A DNA stretch of 11,706 nucleotides from contig CAYFQR010000036.1 in NCBI GenBank assembly GCA_964345365.1, positions 1 to 11,706 of the forward strand, given 5' to 3'. This DNA is from RUG754 sp964345365 (GTDB taxonomy: Bacteria > Bacillota > Clostridia > Peptostreptococcales > Anaerovoracaceae). The position numbers were made by a program, and so were the translations under genes. Positions 1 through 6,342 of this stretch are shown one piece after another (position 1 is the stretch's first letter; every line of letters begins with the position of its first letter). The notes below the pieces were generated by a model. That model made no database searches. It was not told the origin of the DNA and saw only the letters and a list, made by a program, of their open reading frames with translations.

Positions 1-3
1 CAT

Positions 4-43
4 GTGCGATTTTGCCGAGCCTGCGAAGGCAAAATAGTCGCAC
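4..43. repeat. Interrupted inverted repeat (hairpin 1) past the oxidoreductase operon
   Basis: Bases 4-16 pair with 28-43. The outer arms are GTGCGA and TCGCAC, the inner arms TTTTGCC and GGCAAAA, with a three-base TAG bulge on one side and an 11-base loop. The sequence itself shows the pairing; its role is unknown. It lies downstream of the operon that ends at 105 and could be part of a termination or mRNA-stabilising structure, or a copy of a dispersed palindromic repeat. Part of it (10-27) resembles the 55-base repeat beside the assembly gap. Confidence 0.6.
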
Positions 44-56
44 GGCGATATAATCT

Positions 57-95
57 ATATAATATTTGCATAGCAAAGCTGTGCAAATATTATAT
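57..95 (-). terminator. Long AT-rich hairpin (hairpin 2), probable transcript end of the oxidoreductase operon
   Basis: Bases 57-70 and 82-95 form a perfect 14-base inverted repeat. The stem continues inward through one T-G wobble and an AGC/GCT pair to a three-base AAA loop, giving about 18 paired positions. It starts 10 bases after the stop codon of the last operon gene. No clean U-run follows it on the minus strand, so an intrinsic terminator is plausible but not textbook. A 3' stabiliser is the alternative. Confidence 0.55.
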
Positions 96-104
96 CACAA
101 AACT

Positions 105-1706
105 CTAAAATTGTGAATGTTTCGTGACAATTACATTTGCTCCCGTGCTGAGAATATCCCTCAGGATAACCGTACCTATTTGAGGAGCTTTGTCGAGCGT
201 AATTTTATTTATCTCCGACATAGCGTCAAAGATAAGCTCTTTCGGAATAGGTCTGTCGGTTTTGACGGTAAGTCGTTTTTCGCGACATGCCGATGACAGA
301 GCGGGGGTTTTTATGTTTTTTGAACCGCAACCCGAGTTCGCGGCGGTTTCCGTGTAGACAAGTTTGACCGTCGTAGTGAGTGTGCGAACCGGACTTAAAG
401 TCTCGCTCTTACCGAACGCTACGCCTCTCGGGCACCCGTTTCCCGTAACCTTTATGCCGTTTGATTTATCTATCTTAAGGAGACATCCGTTAGGGCAGGA
501 TGTGCATATCAGCTCGTTTTCTTTGAGGTCTGCAAAAGAAATCTCCGGCACGGGCGGCGGGAAGTTTACAATATCTCCCTTATGCCTGTGATATGTCGAA
601 GTCATACAACCGTCGCATATTTTATTCTTCAGCCATAGGCTGTAGTAGTTTGAAAGCACATATTCCGCCGCGGATTTACCGGCACGCATAGCCTCAATCG
701 TAACCTTATCGACAAGGTCGTGGACATGAACCGCGTTCCCGCAAGCAAAGAATCCGTCGACGCGCGTTTCCATATTCTCATGGACTACAGCGCCGTTTGA
801 CTTAGGGTCAACATCTATCCCCGCTTTGAGCGAGAGTTCGTTCTCGGGTATCAGGCCAACCGAAAGAAGAAGTGTATCGCATTCAAACGATATCTCCGTA
901 CCCGGTATAGGGTTAAGATTGTCATCCACCTTGGAAACCTCTACCCTCTCGACTCTGTCTTTTCCGATTACCTTTGTAACGGTATGTGACAGCAAAAGCG
1001 GTATGTCAAAATCCTTAAGGCACTGCACCACGTTTCTTGCAAGACCGCTTGTGGTTTTCATTATCTCTATACAGGCGAGAACCTCGGCTCCCTCAAGAAC
1101 CATCCTCCTTGCCATTATGAGCCCTATGTCTCCCGAACCCAAGATTACCGCCTTGCGTCCCGGCATGTACCCGTCAACATTTATATAGCGCTGCGCGGCT
1201 CCTGCCGTAATAACACCGGCAGGTCTTGTCCCGGGTGTCCCTATAGCACCCCTCGTCCTTTCCCTGCAGCCCATAGCCAGAACCACGGCCTTCGCTTCAA
1301 GCTTCCTATATCCTGTGGACTTCCCGACTACCGTGACATACTTGGTAGGCGGCATATTCCTGCCGTCCTTGGCTACCGTTTCACTTCGCGATGCCCTGCA
1401 CTGCGCCCTTTCCGAATTAAGAATTTCCGCCTTTTCGTTAGTCCCTATATCCAGCACCATCGTATCGAGCATTACGGCTATGCCTTTCCTGTTCACCATG
1501 TCGATGAATCTTGCCGCATATTCCGGCCCCGTCAGTTCCTCTTTGAAGTACCTCAGGCCGAAACCGTTATGCACGCACTGGTTAAGGATACCGCCTAATT
1601 CAATGTCGCGCTCGATTATGAGTATGTTTCCGAGACCGCTGTCGTGCGCGGCACAGGCAGTACCCATTCCCGCAGGGCCGCCGCCGATTACAATAAGGTC
1701 ATACAT
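105..1706 (-). CDS. FAD/NAD(P)-dependent oxidoreductase fused to a C-terminal DUF1667 domain
   Basis: A predicted flavoprotein of 533 residues, probably a cytoplasmic partner of the GlpA-like enzyme encoded just upstream. Residues 1-350 form a pyridine nucleotide-disulfide oxidoreductase fold: an FAD-binding GGGPAGM at 8-14, a second dinucleotide motif GSGDIG at 190-195, and a closing FAD segment at 314-338 (GFFACGNA). Residues 399-533 match the DUF1667 family, with CTSCPNGC at 401-408 and a fourth cysteine at 425 that may bind a metal or Fe-S cluster. Another CDGC pair sits at 364-367. In many Firmicutes DUF1667 is a separate small gene next to these two oxidoreductases; here it is fused. 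Two polar stretches (about 89-122 and 451-477) look like inserts. The ATG at 1706 overlaps the upstream stop by 8 bases, with a purine-rich AAAGGGGG before it, suggesting translational coupling. The substrate is not shown by the sequence; glycerol-3-phosphate is the usual guess. Confidence 0.88.
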   Translation of the reverse strand: MYDLIVIGGGPAGMGTACAAHDSGLGNILIIERDIELGGILNQCVHNGFGLRYFKEELTGPEYAARFIDMVNRKGIAVMLDTMVLDIGTNEKAEILNSERAQCRASRSETVAKDGRNMPPTKYVTVVGKSTGYRKLEAKAVVLAMGCRERTRGAIGTPGTRPAGVITAGAAQRYINVDGYMPGRKAVILGSGDIGLIMARRMVLEGAEVLACIEIMKTTSGLARNVVQCLKDFDIPLLLSHTVTKVIGKDRVERVEVSKVDDNLNPIPGTEISFECDTLLLSVGLIPENELSLKAGIDVDPKSNGAVVHENMETRVDGFFACGNAVHVHDLVDKVTIEAMRAGKSAAEYVLSNYYSLWLKNKICDGCMTSTYHRHKGDIVNFPPPVPEISFADLKENELICTSCPNGCLLKIDKSNGIKVTGNGCPRGVAFGKSETLSPVRTLTTTVKLVYTETAANSGCGSKNIKTPALSSACREKRLTVKTDRPIPKELIFDAMSEINKITLDKAPQIGTVILRDILSTGANVIVTKHSQF

Positions 1707-3180
1707 CCCGAGCGCCCCCTTTCGTCCTGCCGAAGAACATCTCAGAGCCTTCCCTATCCATAATTATATCGTTTACATCATAACCCAATTCCTCGACAAG
1801 AAGCTCCGCTATTCTCGGAGCACAAAACCCACCCTGACATCTTCCCATGCCGGTTCCCGTTCTCCTCTTTATGCCGTCTATCGAAACCGGCGGCACGAGA
1901 CTTTTGAACGTGTCCAATATCTCTCCCTCCGTTATCGTCTCACACCTGCAGATAACTCTTCCGTAAGCAGGATTATTCTTCACAACTTCTGCCTTTTCGT
2001 CTTCAGAAAGCGAATTGAACCTAAGCTTCCTGCTGCCGATTCTGAAGTCCTTCTTCTTTGCTAAAGAATCCCCCAAACCGCATTTTTTTGTTTTTTTAAG
2101 AGATTCTCCGATAAGCTCTACCACATATTCCGCTATAGCCGGCGCCGCAGAAAGCCCCGGGGAACATATCCCCGCACAATCCATGAATCCGTCAGCCGCC
2201 TCGCCGATTATGAAATCATCGGAATCCGTCGTAGCTCTGAGCCCTGCGAAGTTCCTTATATTCTTTCGGAAGTCGATTCCGGGTACCGAGCGCTTAGCGC
2301 GCTCCCGCACGAAAGCAAGTCCCTCAGCCGAGCAAGCAGTATTTCCCGTCTCCGCCGGAGTCGAGTTCGGGCCGACTATGAGATTCCCATGCGTAGTTAC
2401 TGATACGAGCACTCCCTTGCCGAACTCGTTCGGGCATTGGAATATCGTATGGCGAACACGCTTGCCCTCTGACTTGTCAAGCAAAAAATACTCTCCGATT
2501 CGCGGTTTTGAAACATATTTTTTTTCCGCAGCCAAATTATGTATATCTATAGCGTTCACACCCGCCGCGTTCACTATTAAAGGCGCAAAAAAATCACCGC
2601 CGGAGGTTCTGACAAACCAGCCCTCTCCTTCTGATGATGATTTTCTCTCTATAGATTTGACTTCACAGTTAAGATTAAGCTCCGCGCCGTTTAGAATTGC
2701 AGTTTCGGTAAGCGCAAGGCAATATTCCCACGGTGAAATAATGGCGGATGTCGGCACATAAAGTGCGCATGCAGCATCAGGTGTAATCTCCGGTTCCATT
2801 TTTCGAGTCTCTCCGGCGTCAAGAAGCCTTAACCCCTTGACCCCGTTCAAATTACCTCTTTCGAGAAGACCCTCAAGTACCGGTATCTCATCTTCGCTTA
2901 AGGCTATCACCATAGCGCCGATTCTCTCATACGAAACATCGAGCATTTTGGCGATATCCCCGGTAAGCTCCGAACCTCTTACATTAAGCCTTGCCATGAG
3001 GCTGCCCGGCTCAGGGTCGAAACCCGCATGGATTATAGCCGAGTTCGCTCTCGTAGCCCCCAGCGAAACATCATTTTCTTTTTCGATTATGCCGACTTTA
3101 AGTTCATATTTCGACAGCTCAAATGCCGCCGCCGCACCGATTACCCCGCAGCCGACAACAATAACATCATAGTTCTTCAT
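1699..3180 (-). CDS. GlpA-like FAD-dependent oxidoreductase with BFD-type [2Fe-2S] domain
   Basis: A 493-residue flavoprotein of the DAO/GlpA type. The N-terminus has the Rossmann FAD motif VVGCGVIG (8-15) and the GATRANSAIIHAGF segment (41-54) typical of anaerobic glycerol-3-phosphate dehydrogenase-like proteins. The C-terminus (about 405-465) has a bacterioferritin-associated-ferredoxin-like domain with cysteines at 411, 413, 448 and 453 (C-x-C-x34-C-x4-C), expected to hold a [2Fe-2S] cluster. I place the start at 3180 because AAGGAG lies five bases upstream, and residues before it (to 3213) are not family-like. It is the first gene of a two-gene operon, and its stop overlaps the next gene's start. 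By analogy with GlpABC or HcnBC systems, the pair would pass electrons from an oxidised substrate through FAD and Fe-S centres. No glpK or glpF is in the window, so a role in glycerol use is inference only. Confidence 0.88.
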   Translation of the reverse strand: MKNYDVIVVGCGVIGAAAAFELSKYELKVGIIEKENDVSLGATRANSAIIHAGFDPEPGSLMARLNVRGSELTGDIAKMLDVSYERIGAMVIALSEDEIPVLEGLLERGNLNGVKGLRLLDAGETRKMEPEITPDAACALYVPTSAIISPWEYCLALTETAILNGAELNLNCEVKSIERKSSSEGEGWFVRTSGGDFFAPLIVNAAGVNAIDIHNLAAEKKYVSKPRIGEYFLLDKSEGKRVRHTIFQCPNEFGKGVLVSVTTHGNLIVGPNSTPAETGNTACSAEGLAFVRERAKRSVPGIDFRKNIRNFAGLRATTDSDDFIIGEAADGFMDCAGICSPGLSAAPAIAEYVVELIGESLKKTKKCGLGDSLAKKKDFRIGSRKLRFNSLSEDEKAEVVKNNPAYGRVICRCETITEGEILDTFKSLVPPVSIDGIKRRTGTGMGRCQGGFCAPRIAELLVEELGYDVNDIIMDREGSEMFFGRTKGGARDV

Positions 3181-3393
3181 AACTACTCCTTGGTTTAAAT
3201 ATTTTGAAACCAATTACTATTACTCAGTTTGCTCGTTCATCGGTTTTTGATTGATATATCGCGATAGTCAGCACCTGTTTTCTTTCCCCGCTTCGCTACG
3301 AAACCCAAACGGCAACTATCCAACATAAACAGTATCGAGTTTATTATACTCCATTTTTGCTCAAGCTGCCAGCCCGTTTTAATTTGAATAATC
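3181..3393 (-). promoter_or_regulatory. Leader and candidate promoter of the oxidoreductase operon
   Basis: On the minus strand a perfect -10 hexamer TATAAT lies at 3343-3348. A weaker -35 CTGGCA (4 of 6) lies at 3367-3372, with an 18-base spacer. This leaves a leader of about 155 bases before the ATG at 3180. The leader holds a perfect ten-base palindrome TATCGCGATA at 3257-3266 and an imperfect inverted repeat (GGTTT and AAACC) at about 3194-3213 just before the ribosome binding site. Either could be an operator, but I recognise no known regulator site. Confidence 0.4.
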
Positions 3394-3421
3394 AAAACTG
3401 CCGCCCGCTAAGGGGCGGCAG
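3394..3421 (-). terminator. Rho-independent terminator of the symporter gene
   Basis: On the minus strand a 9-base GC-rich stem (CTGCCGCCC with GGGCGGCAG), a six-base loop and a TTTT tract follow the symporter stop codon by about 43 bases. It is a clear intrinsic terminator that separates the symporter from the oxidoreductase operon. Confidence 0.9.
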
Positions 3422-3464
3422 CATAGACAACTGATATTATTTTTTGCAAAAAATTATAAACGGA

Positions 3465-4799
3465 TTACTTCCAGTTAAAGTTCATAAGACCTACCACATA
3501 TATTACCAGAACCACACACGGTACAAAGAATTGGAATATCGGCTTCATCCACGGTTTAATTTTCACGCCTTTGCCTGTATTCGCTTCAAGCACGAAGTTA
3601 TCCCAACCCCAGCCGAAACCGTTACAGCAGAAAAGAGCAAATATAAACGAGCCGATAGGAAGTATATTATTTGATACTATGAAATCCCAGAAATCCAGGA
3701 ATACAGAGCCCTCGGCAAACGGCTCAAACTTTATAACGGTAAATCCGAGCGCAGTCGTGAGTGCAAGTAAAAACACTCCTATGGCACTTATGAACGAACC
3801 CTTTTTTCGCGACCAACCCGTGAGGTCCCTTACGCATGCGAGTATGTTTTCAAAGACTCCCAGCACGGTCGAAAATGCCGCAAATATCATGAACAGGAAG
3901 AATATGGAACCCCATAATCTGCCGCCTTTCATGTTATTAAATACGGTTGCCATTGTGTCGAATAACAGTGACGGGCCTGCTCCCACCTCAAGATCATAGG
4001 TGAAGCATGCCGGAAAAATTATGAGTCCTGCGACTACCGCTACGAAAGTATCAAGTGCAATAACATTTATCGACTCGCCGAGAAGCGAGTGATTTTTATC
4101 TATGTATGAGCCGAATATCGCCATATTGCCCATACCAAGCGAAAGAGTGAAGAAGGCCTGATTCATCGCGGCCACTATAACGGATGGTGTAATCTTATCA
4201 AATTCAGGCACGAGATAAAATGCCAGACCCTCTTTCGCCCCCGAAAGGGTAAAGCTGTTAGCAGCTAAAACTATCATGAGGAAAAAGAGACAAATCATCA
4301 AATACTTCGTTACTTTTTCAAGCCCGCCCTGGAGGTCGAAGCTAACGATAGCAAAGCCGAGAAAAACAGTAACAGCAAGAAAGCCTACATTAATTGCCGG
4401 ATTGGTAATCATTGCCACGAAGCCGAGGTCCGAAGTATTCCCGCCTGCAAATCTTATAAAATAGTAGAACATCCAACCTGTTACAACTGTATAAAACGCC
4501 ATCAAGGCAACATTGCCGAAAAAAGCGAAAAATCCATGTATATGCCATTTCGATCCCGGTTTCTCGAGTTTTTGATACATCTTTACAGGAGAAGCCTGAG
4601 ATGCTCTTCCCAAGGAAAATTCCATCGTCATCACAGGAAGTCCAAGCAAGATTAGGCAAATTAAATAAACAAGCACAAATCCACCACCGCCGTTCTGTCC
4701 CGCCATCCACGGAAACTTCCATACATTTCCGCAGCCTATCGCACAGCCTGCACTAAGCAGGATAAAACCTAATCTGCTTCCCAAACGTTCTCTTCCCAT
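3465..4799 (-). CDS. Sodium:neurotransmitter symporter (SNF/NSS) family transporter
   Basis: A 444-residue inner-membrane protein expected to take up an amino acid or related amine by Na+ co-transport, in the LeuT/MhsT/Tyt1 family. The first helix carries the hallmark unwound Na+/substrate site (AGCAIGCGNVWKFPW, 17-31) followed by NGGGGF (36-41). Hydrophobic segments throughout are consistent with about 11 membrane helices, the usual number for short bacterial NSS members. The start at 4799 is preferred to the longer frame reaching 4862 because GGGAGG lies ten bases upstream and MGRERLGSRLGF is the normal family N-terminus. It appears monocistronic, with a promoter at 4834-4862 and a terminator at 3394-3421. 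The substrate cannot be read from sequence; hydrophobic or aromatic amino acids are common in this group. Confidence 0.93.
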   Translation of the reverse strand: MGRERLGSRLGFILLSAGCAIGCGNVWKFPWMAGQNGGGGFVLVYLICLILLGLPVMTMEFSLGRASQASPVKMYQKLEKPGSKWHIHGFFAFFGNVALMAFYTVVTGWMFYYFIRFAGGNTSDLGFVAMITNPAINVGFLAVTVFLGFAIVSFDLQGGLEKVTKYLMICLFFLMIVLAANSFTLSGAKEGLAFYLVPEFDKITPSVIVAAMNQAFFTLSLGMGNMAIFGSYIDKNHSLLGESINVIALDTFVAVVAGLIIFPACFTYDLEVGAGPSLLFDTMATVFNNMKGGRLWGSIFFLFMIFAAFSTVLGVFENILACVRDLTGWSRKKGSFISAIGVFLLALTTALGFTVIKFEPFAEGSVFLDFWDFIVSNNILPIGSFIFALFCCNGFGWGWDNFVLEANTGKGVKIKPWMKPIFQFFVPCVVLVIYVVGLMNFNWK

Positions 4800-4833
4800 A
4801 TTTGAATAACCTCCCAAACTAACAATGTTTAAA

Positions 4834-4862
4834 ATATTACTACAAACAGAGAGAAAAATCAA
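4834..4862 (-). promoter_or_regulatory. Candidate sigma-A-type promoter of the symporter gene
   Basis: On the minus strand TTGATT (4857-4862) and TAATAT (4834-4839) are separated by exactly 17 bases. Each matches consensus at 4 of 6 positions. Transcription would begin near 4827, about 28 bases before the start codon. Confidence 0.5.
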
Positions 4863-4897
4863 GGTAATTTTCAGAAAATTTAGAAAATATTTCCATT

Positions 4898-4952
4898 TTG
4901 GTCTTTAGGTGCTTTAGAGGAACGGTTTTTGCCGGCCCGGCGAATTGTTTTT
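4898..4952. repeat. 55-base repeat, left copy at the assembly gap
   Basis: This 55-base stretch is identical to 5053-5107 and ends exactly where the Ns begin. It contains a small palindrome GCCGGCCCGGC (4931-4941). An identical direct copy on each side of a gap most simply means the two contigs overlap by one assembly k-mer. Confidence 0.9.
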
Positions 4953-5052
4953 NNNNNNNNNNNNNNNNNNNNNNNNNNNNNNNNNNNNNNNNNNNNNNNN
5001 NNNNNNNNNNNNNNNNNNNNNNNNNNNNNNNNNNNNNNNNNNNNNNNNNNNN
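4953..5052. other. Assembly gap of 100 Ns
   Basis: Exactly 100 unknown bases, the conventional length for a gap of unknown size. Because both edges carry the same 55 bases, the true sequence may be a simple join with no missing bases, or may hide a repeat element. Confidence 0.98.
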
Positions 5053-5107
5053 TTGGTCTTTAGGTGCTTTAGAGGAACGGTTTTTGCCGGCCCGGCGAAT
5101 TGTTTTT
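5053..5107. repeat. 55-base repeat, right copy at the assembly gap
   Basis: Identical to 4898-4952 in the same orientation. The final codons and stop of the peptidase fragment (stop at 5069-5071, minus strand) lie inside this copy, so the end of that reading frame does not depend on how the gap is resolved. Confidence 0.9.
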
Positions 5108-5425
5108 TATTTTTTCACGATATGCGTCACGGACATCCATTACGAGTTTCGTAGTTTCGGCCTTCAACTCCTCGGAAAAATATTTGTCGGTATAGAGCTT
5201 CCCGACTTCGCTCTCAAGCAAAAATCTCGTGCTCTCAAGAGCCTGCTTTTCAAAATCAAATTCTTCGCTCAAGCTGAAAAGCTTGTTCGAAACCTCAATG
5301 TTCGCTTTTTGTATCTTCTCCGGCATGCACTCATATTCGGCAGCAAGCGAATCTATCAGCATGAACACGGTTACATCATTCATATCCCCCATTAAATCAT
5401 TAAAAATAAGACCAATTTCAGCCAA
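5069..5425 (-). pseudogene. Fragment of an M13-family (PepO/neprilysin-like) metallopeptidase
   Basis: The reading frame gives 118 residues. The segment at about 70-105, including EVGKLYTDKYFSEELKAET and DVRDAYREKI, matches the region of the peptidase M13 N-terminal domain that precedes the family's WMS/WLS-ETK motif. Whole members have about 630-700 residues with a secretion signal and a C-terminal HExxH zinc site. None of those parts is present, so catalysis is not expected. The frame begins at a TTG or at internal ATGs without a convincing ribosome site. Similarity to the family stops at KIKNN, where the 55-base repeat takes over and adds nine unrelated residues before the stop. It is either a decayed gene or one cut by an inserted repeat or a misjoined contig. 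I recognised the family from memory of its motifs, not from a search. Confidence 0.6.
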
Positions 5426-5494
5426 CCAATTATATATGGCTTTTATATTTTAGCCGAAATTACCGTAAATCTCAAGTGCAAGATTTTAAGCACC

Positions 5495-5519
5495 AAAAGA
5501 GGACAGCAAAGCTGTCCTC
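5495..5519 (-). terminator. Rho-independent terminator of the secreted-protein gene
   Basis: On the minus strand a perfect 9-base stem (GAGGACAGC with GCTGTCCTC), a three-base loop and TTTT follow the 5577 stop by about 58 bases. The core AGCAAAGCT of this hairpin also occurs in the hairpin at 57-95. Confidence 0.88.
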
Positions 5520-5576
5520 AAATGAGTTTATCAAACACAAAATTACCCACCCATCTATTCTAATCGATAAACTTGG

Positions 5577-6083
5577 TTATTTAACTGTTCTCCAAGCTTT
5601 AATGTGCTTTACCGACCATACCTTAACGCCGTCAACAAGCTTGTAAGTCTTAACCATGTAGTAGTATCTCTGTCCCGATTTAACGTTCTTGTCAGTGTAC
5701 TTCTTAGTGGAAGCCTTTTTGATAGTCTTGATAGCCTTGAATCCGGAGTTTCTCTTGGTTGACTTATAGATTACATATCCGTCAAACGGAGCATCCTTAG
5801 GGAAAGTCCATCTAAGAGATACAGCCTTCTTGCCGCTAACCGTTACGATTGATGATCTGACCTTAACGACAGCTTCTTTATAAGCTTCCTTAACTTCAGC
5901 AACCTTCTCTTCGGTAGTTGTCGGCTCAGTTACATCAGTGTCTGTTCCAGGTGTTGTCGGACCGGCAGCCGGACCTACATAAGGAGCTCCCTGGTTCTTA
6001 GAATCAGCAGCGAAAGCAAAGCCGCTTGCGGAAACTACCATTGTAAGCACTACTATCAGACAAACGATTTTTTTCATTTTCAT
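5577..6083 (-). CDS. Small secreted protein with a fibronectin type III-like domain
   Basis: A 168-residue exported protein of unknown function. Residues 1-25 form a signal peptide: KMKK, a hydrophobic core, then AFA before a likely cut at 25/26. Residues 27-60 are a Pro/Thr/Gly/Glu-rich linker (PTTPGTDTDVTEPTTTEE). Residues 61-75 look helical. Residues 77-165 resemble a fibronectin-III-type beta sandwich (VSLRWTFPKDAPFDGYVIYKS, then RYYYMVKTYK), similar to modules of Firmicutes surface and wall proteins. There is no LPxTG sorting signal, lipobox, choline-binding or SLH repeat, so it is probably released or held by charge; the C-terminus is strongly basic. The start at 6083 has AAGGAAGGTG about seven bases upstream. 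It has its own promoter (6229-6257), a long structured leader and a terminator at 5495-5519, so it is a monocistronic unit. A role in binding wall polymer is only a guess from its neighbours. Confidence 0.87.
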   Translation of the reverse strand: MKMKKIVCLIVVLTMVVSASGFAFAADSKNQGAPYVGPAAGPTTPGTDTDVTEPTTTEEKVAEVKEAYKEAVVKVRSSIVTVSGKKAVSLRWTFPKDAPFDGYVIYKSTKRNSGFKAIKTIKKASTKKYTDKNVKSGQRYYYMVKTYKLVDGVKVWSVKHIKAWRTVK

Positions 6084-6222
6084 TGGTGTTCACCTTCCTT
6101 TAATAATATTTTGCTATATAGCGATAATATTTCGGCAGTCTTGCTTAATGCCGAGTTCTGTTATAATTTAATTACATTTGGCTTCTTATCCGGTTTAAGA
6201 TAGGGTGGCAAAGCCGACTATG
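6084..6222 (-). ncRNA. Structured 5' leader of the secreted-protein gene, possible cis-regulatory RNA
   Basis: About 140 bases lie between the predicted transcription start (near 6222) and the ATG at 6083. Read on the minus strand the leader can form several structures. GGCTT (6211-6215) can pair with AAGCC (6180-6184), enclosing a TCTTA/TAAGA hairpin. A competing short GGC-TTT-GCC hairpin (6207-6215) uses the same bases. A stem TCGGCA (6149-6154) pairs with TGCCGA (6132-6137). GCTATATAGC flanked by AATATT repeats lies just before the ribosome site. I cannot match it to a riboswitch class I know. Confidence 0.35.
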
Positions 6223-6228
6223 TAAAAT

Positions 6229-6257
6229 ATCATAACTCAAAACCTCGATTTCGTCAA
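6229..6257 (-). promoter_or_regulatory. Strong candidate sigma-A-type promoter of the secreted-protein gene
   Basis: On the minus strand TTGACG (6252-6257, 5 of 6) and TATGAT (6229-6234, 5 of 6) are separated by exactly 17 bases. This is the best promoter match I found in the window. A second -10-like TATAAC lies within the leader near 6162 but lacks a -35. Confidence 0.65.
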
Positions 6258-6308
6258 GCAATTTCTGCCATGCTTTCGTGAGACGATCAACCTCACAAGC
6301 TATTTATT

Positions 6309-6331
6309 CTAAAATCCTGACGGATTATTAG
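6309..6331 (-). terminator. Weak hairpin after cpsD, possible end of the polysaccharide operon
   Basis: On the minus strand CTAA-T-AATCC pairs with GGATTTTAG around a GTCA loop, with one bulged T. It starts 11 bases after the kinase stop. The 3' arm is T-rich but no long T-run follows, so termination may be partial. Confidence 0.4.
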
Positions 6332-6342
6332 ACTCAATTGTG

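Noticed and set aside
1315..2064. Long plus-strand open frames (for example 1315-2064 and 2015-2761)
   Set aside because: They lie opposite well-recognised minus-strand enzymes, have no family features, and have compositions expected of reversed coding sequence.
4390..4722. A 110-residue minus-strand frame inside the symporter gene
   Set aside because: It overlaps the transporter in another frame and has no membrane or domain pattern of its own.
4898..5107. CRISPR array or tandem repeat array suggested by two identical 55-base copies
   Set aside because: Only two copies are present, both touching the Ns, with no spacers and no cas genes. An assembly overlap explains them.
6195..6222. AGGGTGGCAAAGCC on the plus strand, resembling a T-box (AGGGTGGnACCGCG) or a c-di-GMP riboswitch core (GCAAAGCC)
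   Set aside because: It does not complete either consensus and points away from any gene, since the following plus-strand frame is only the reverse of cpsD.
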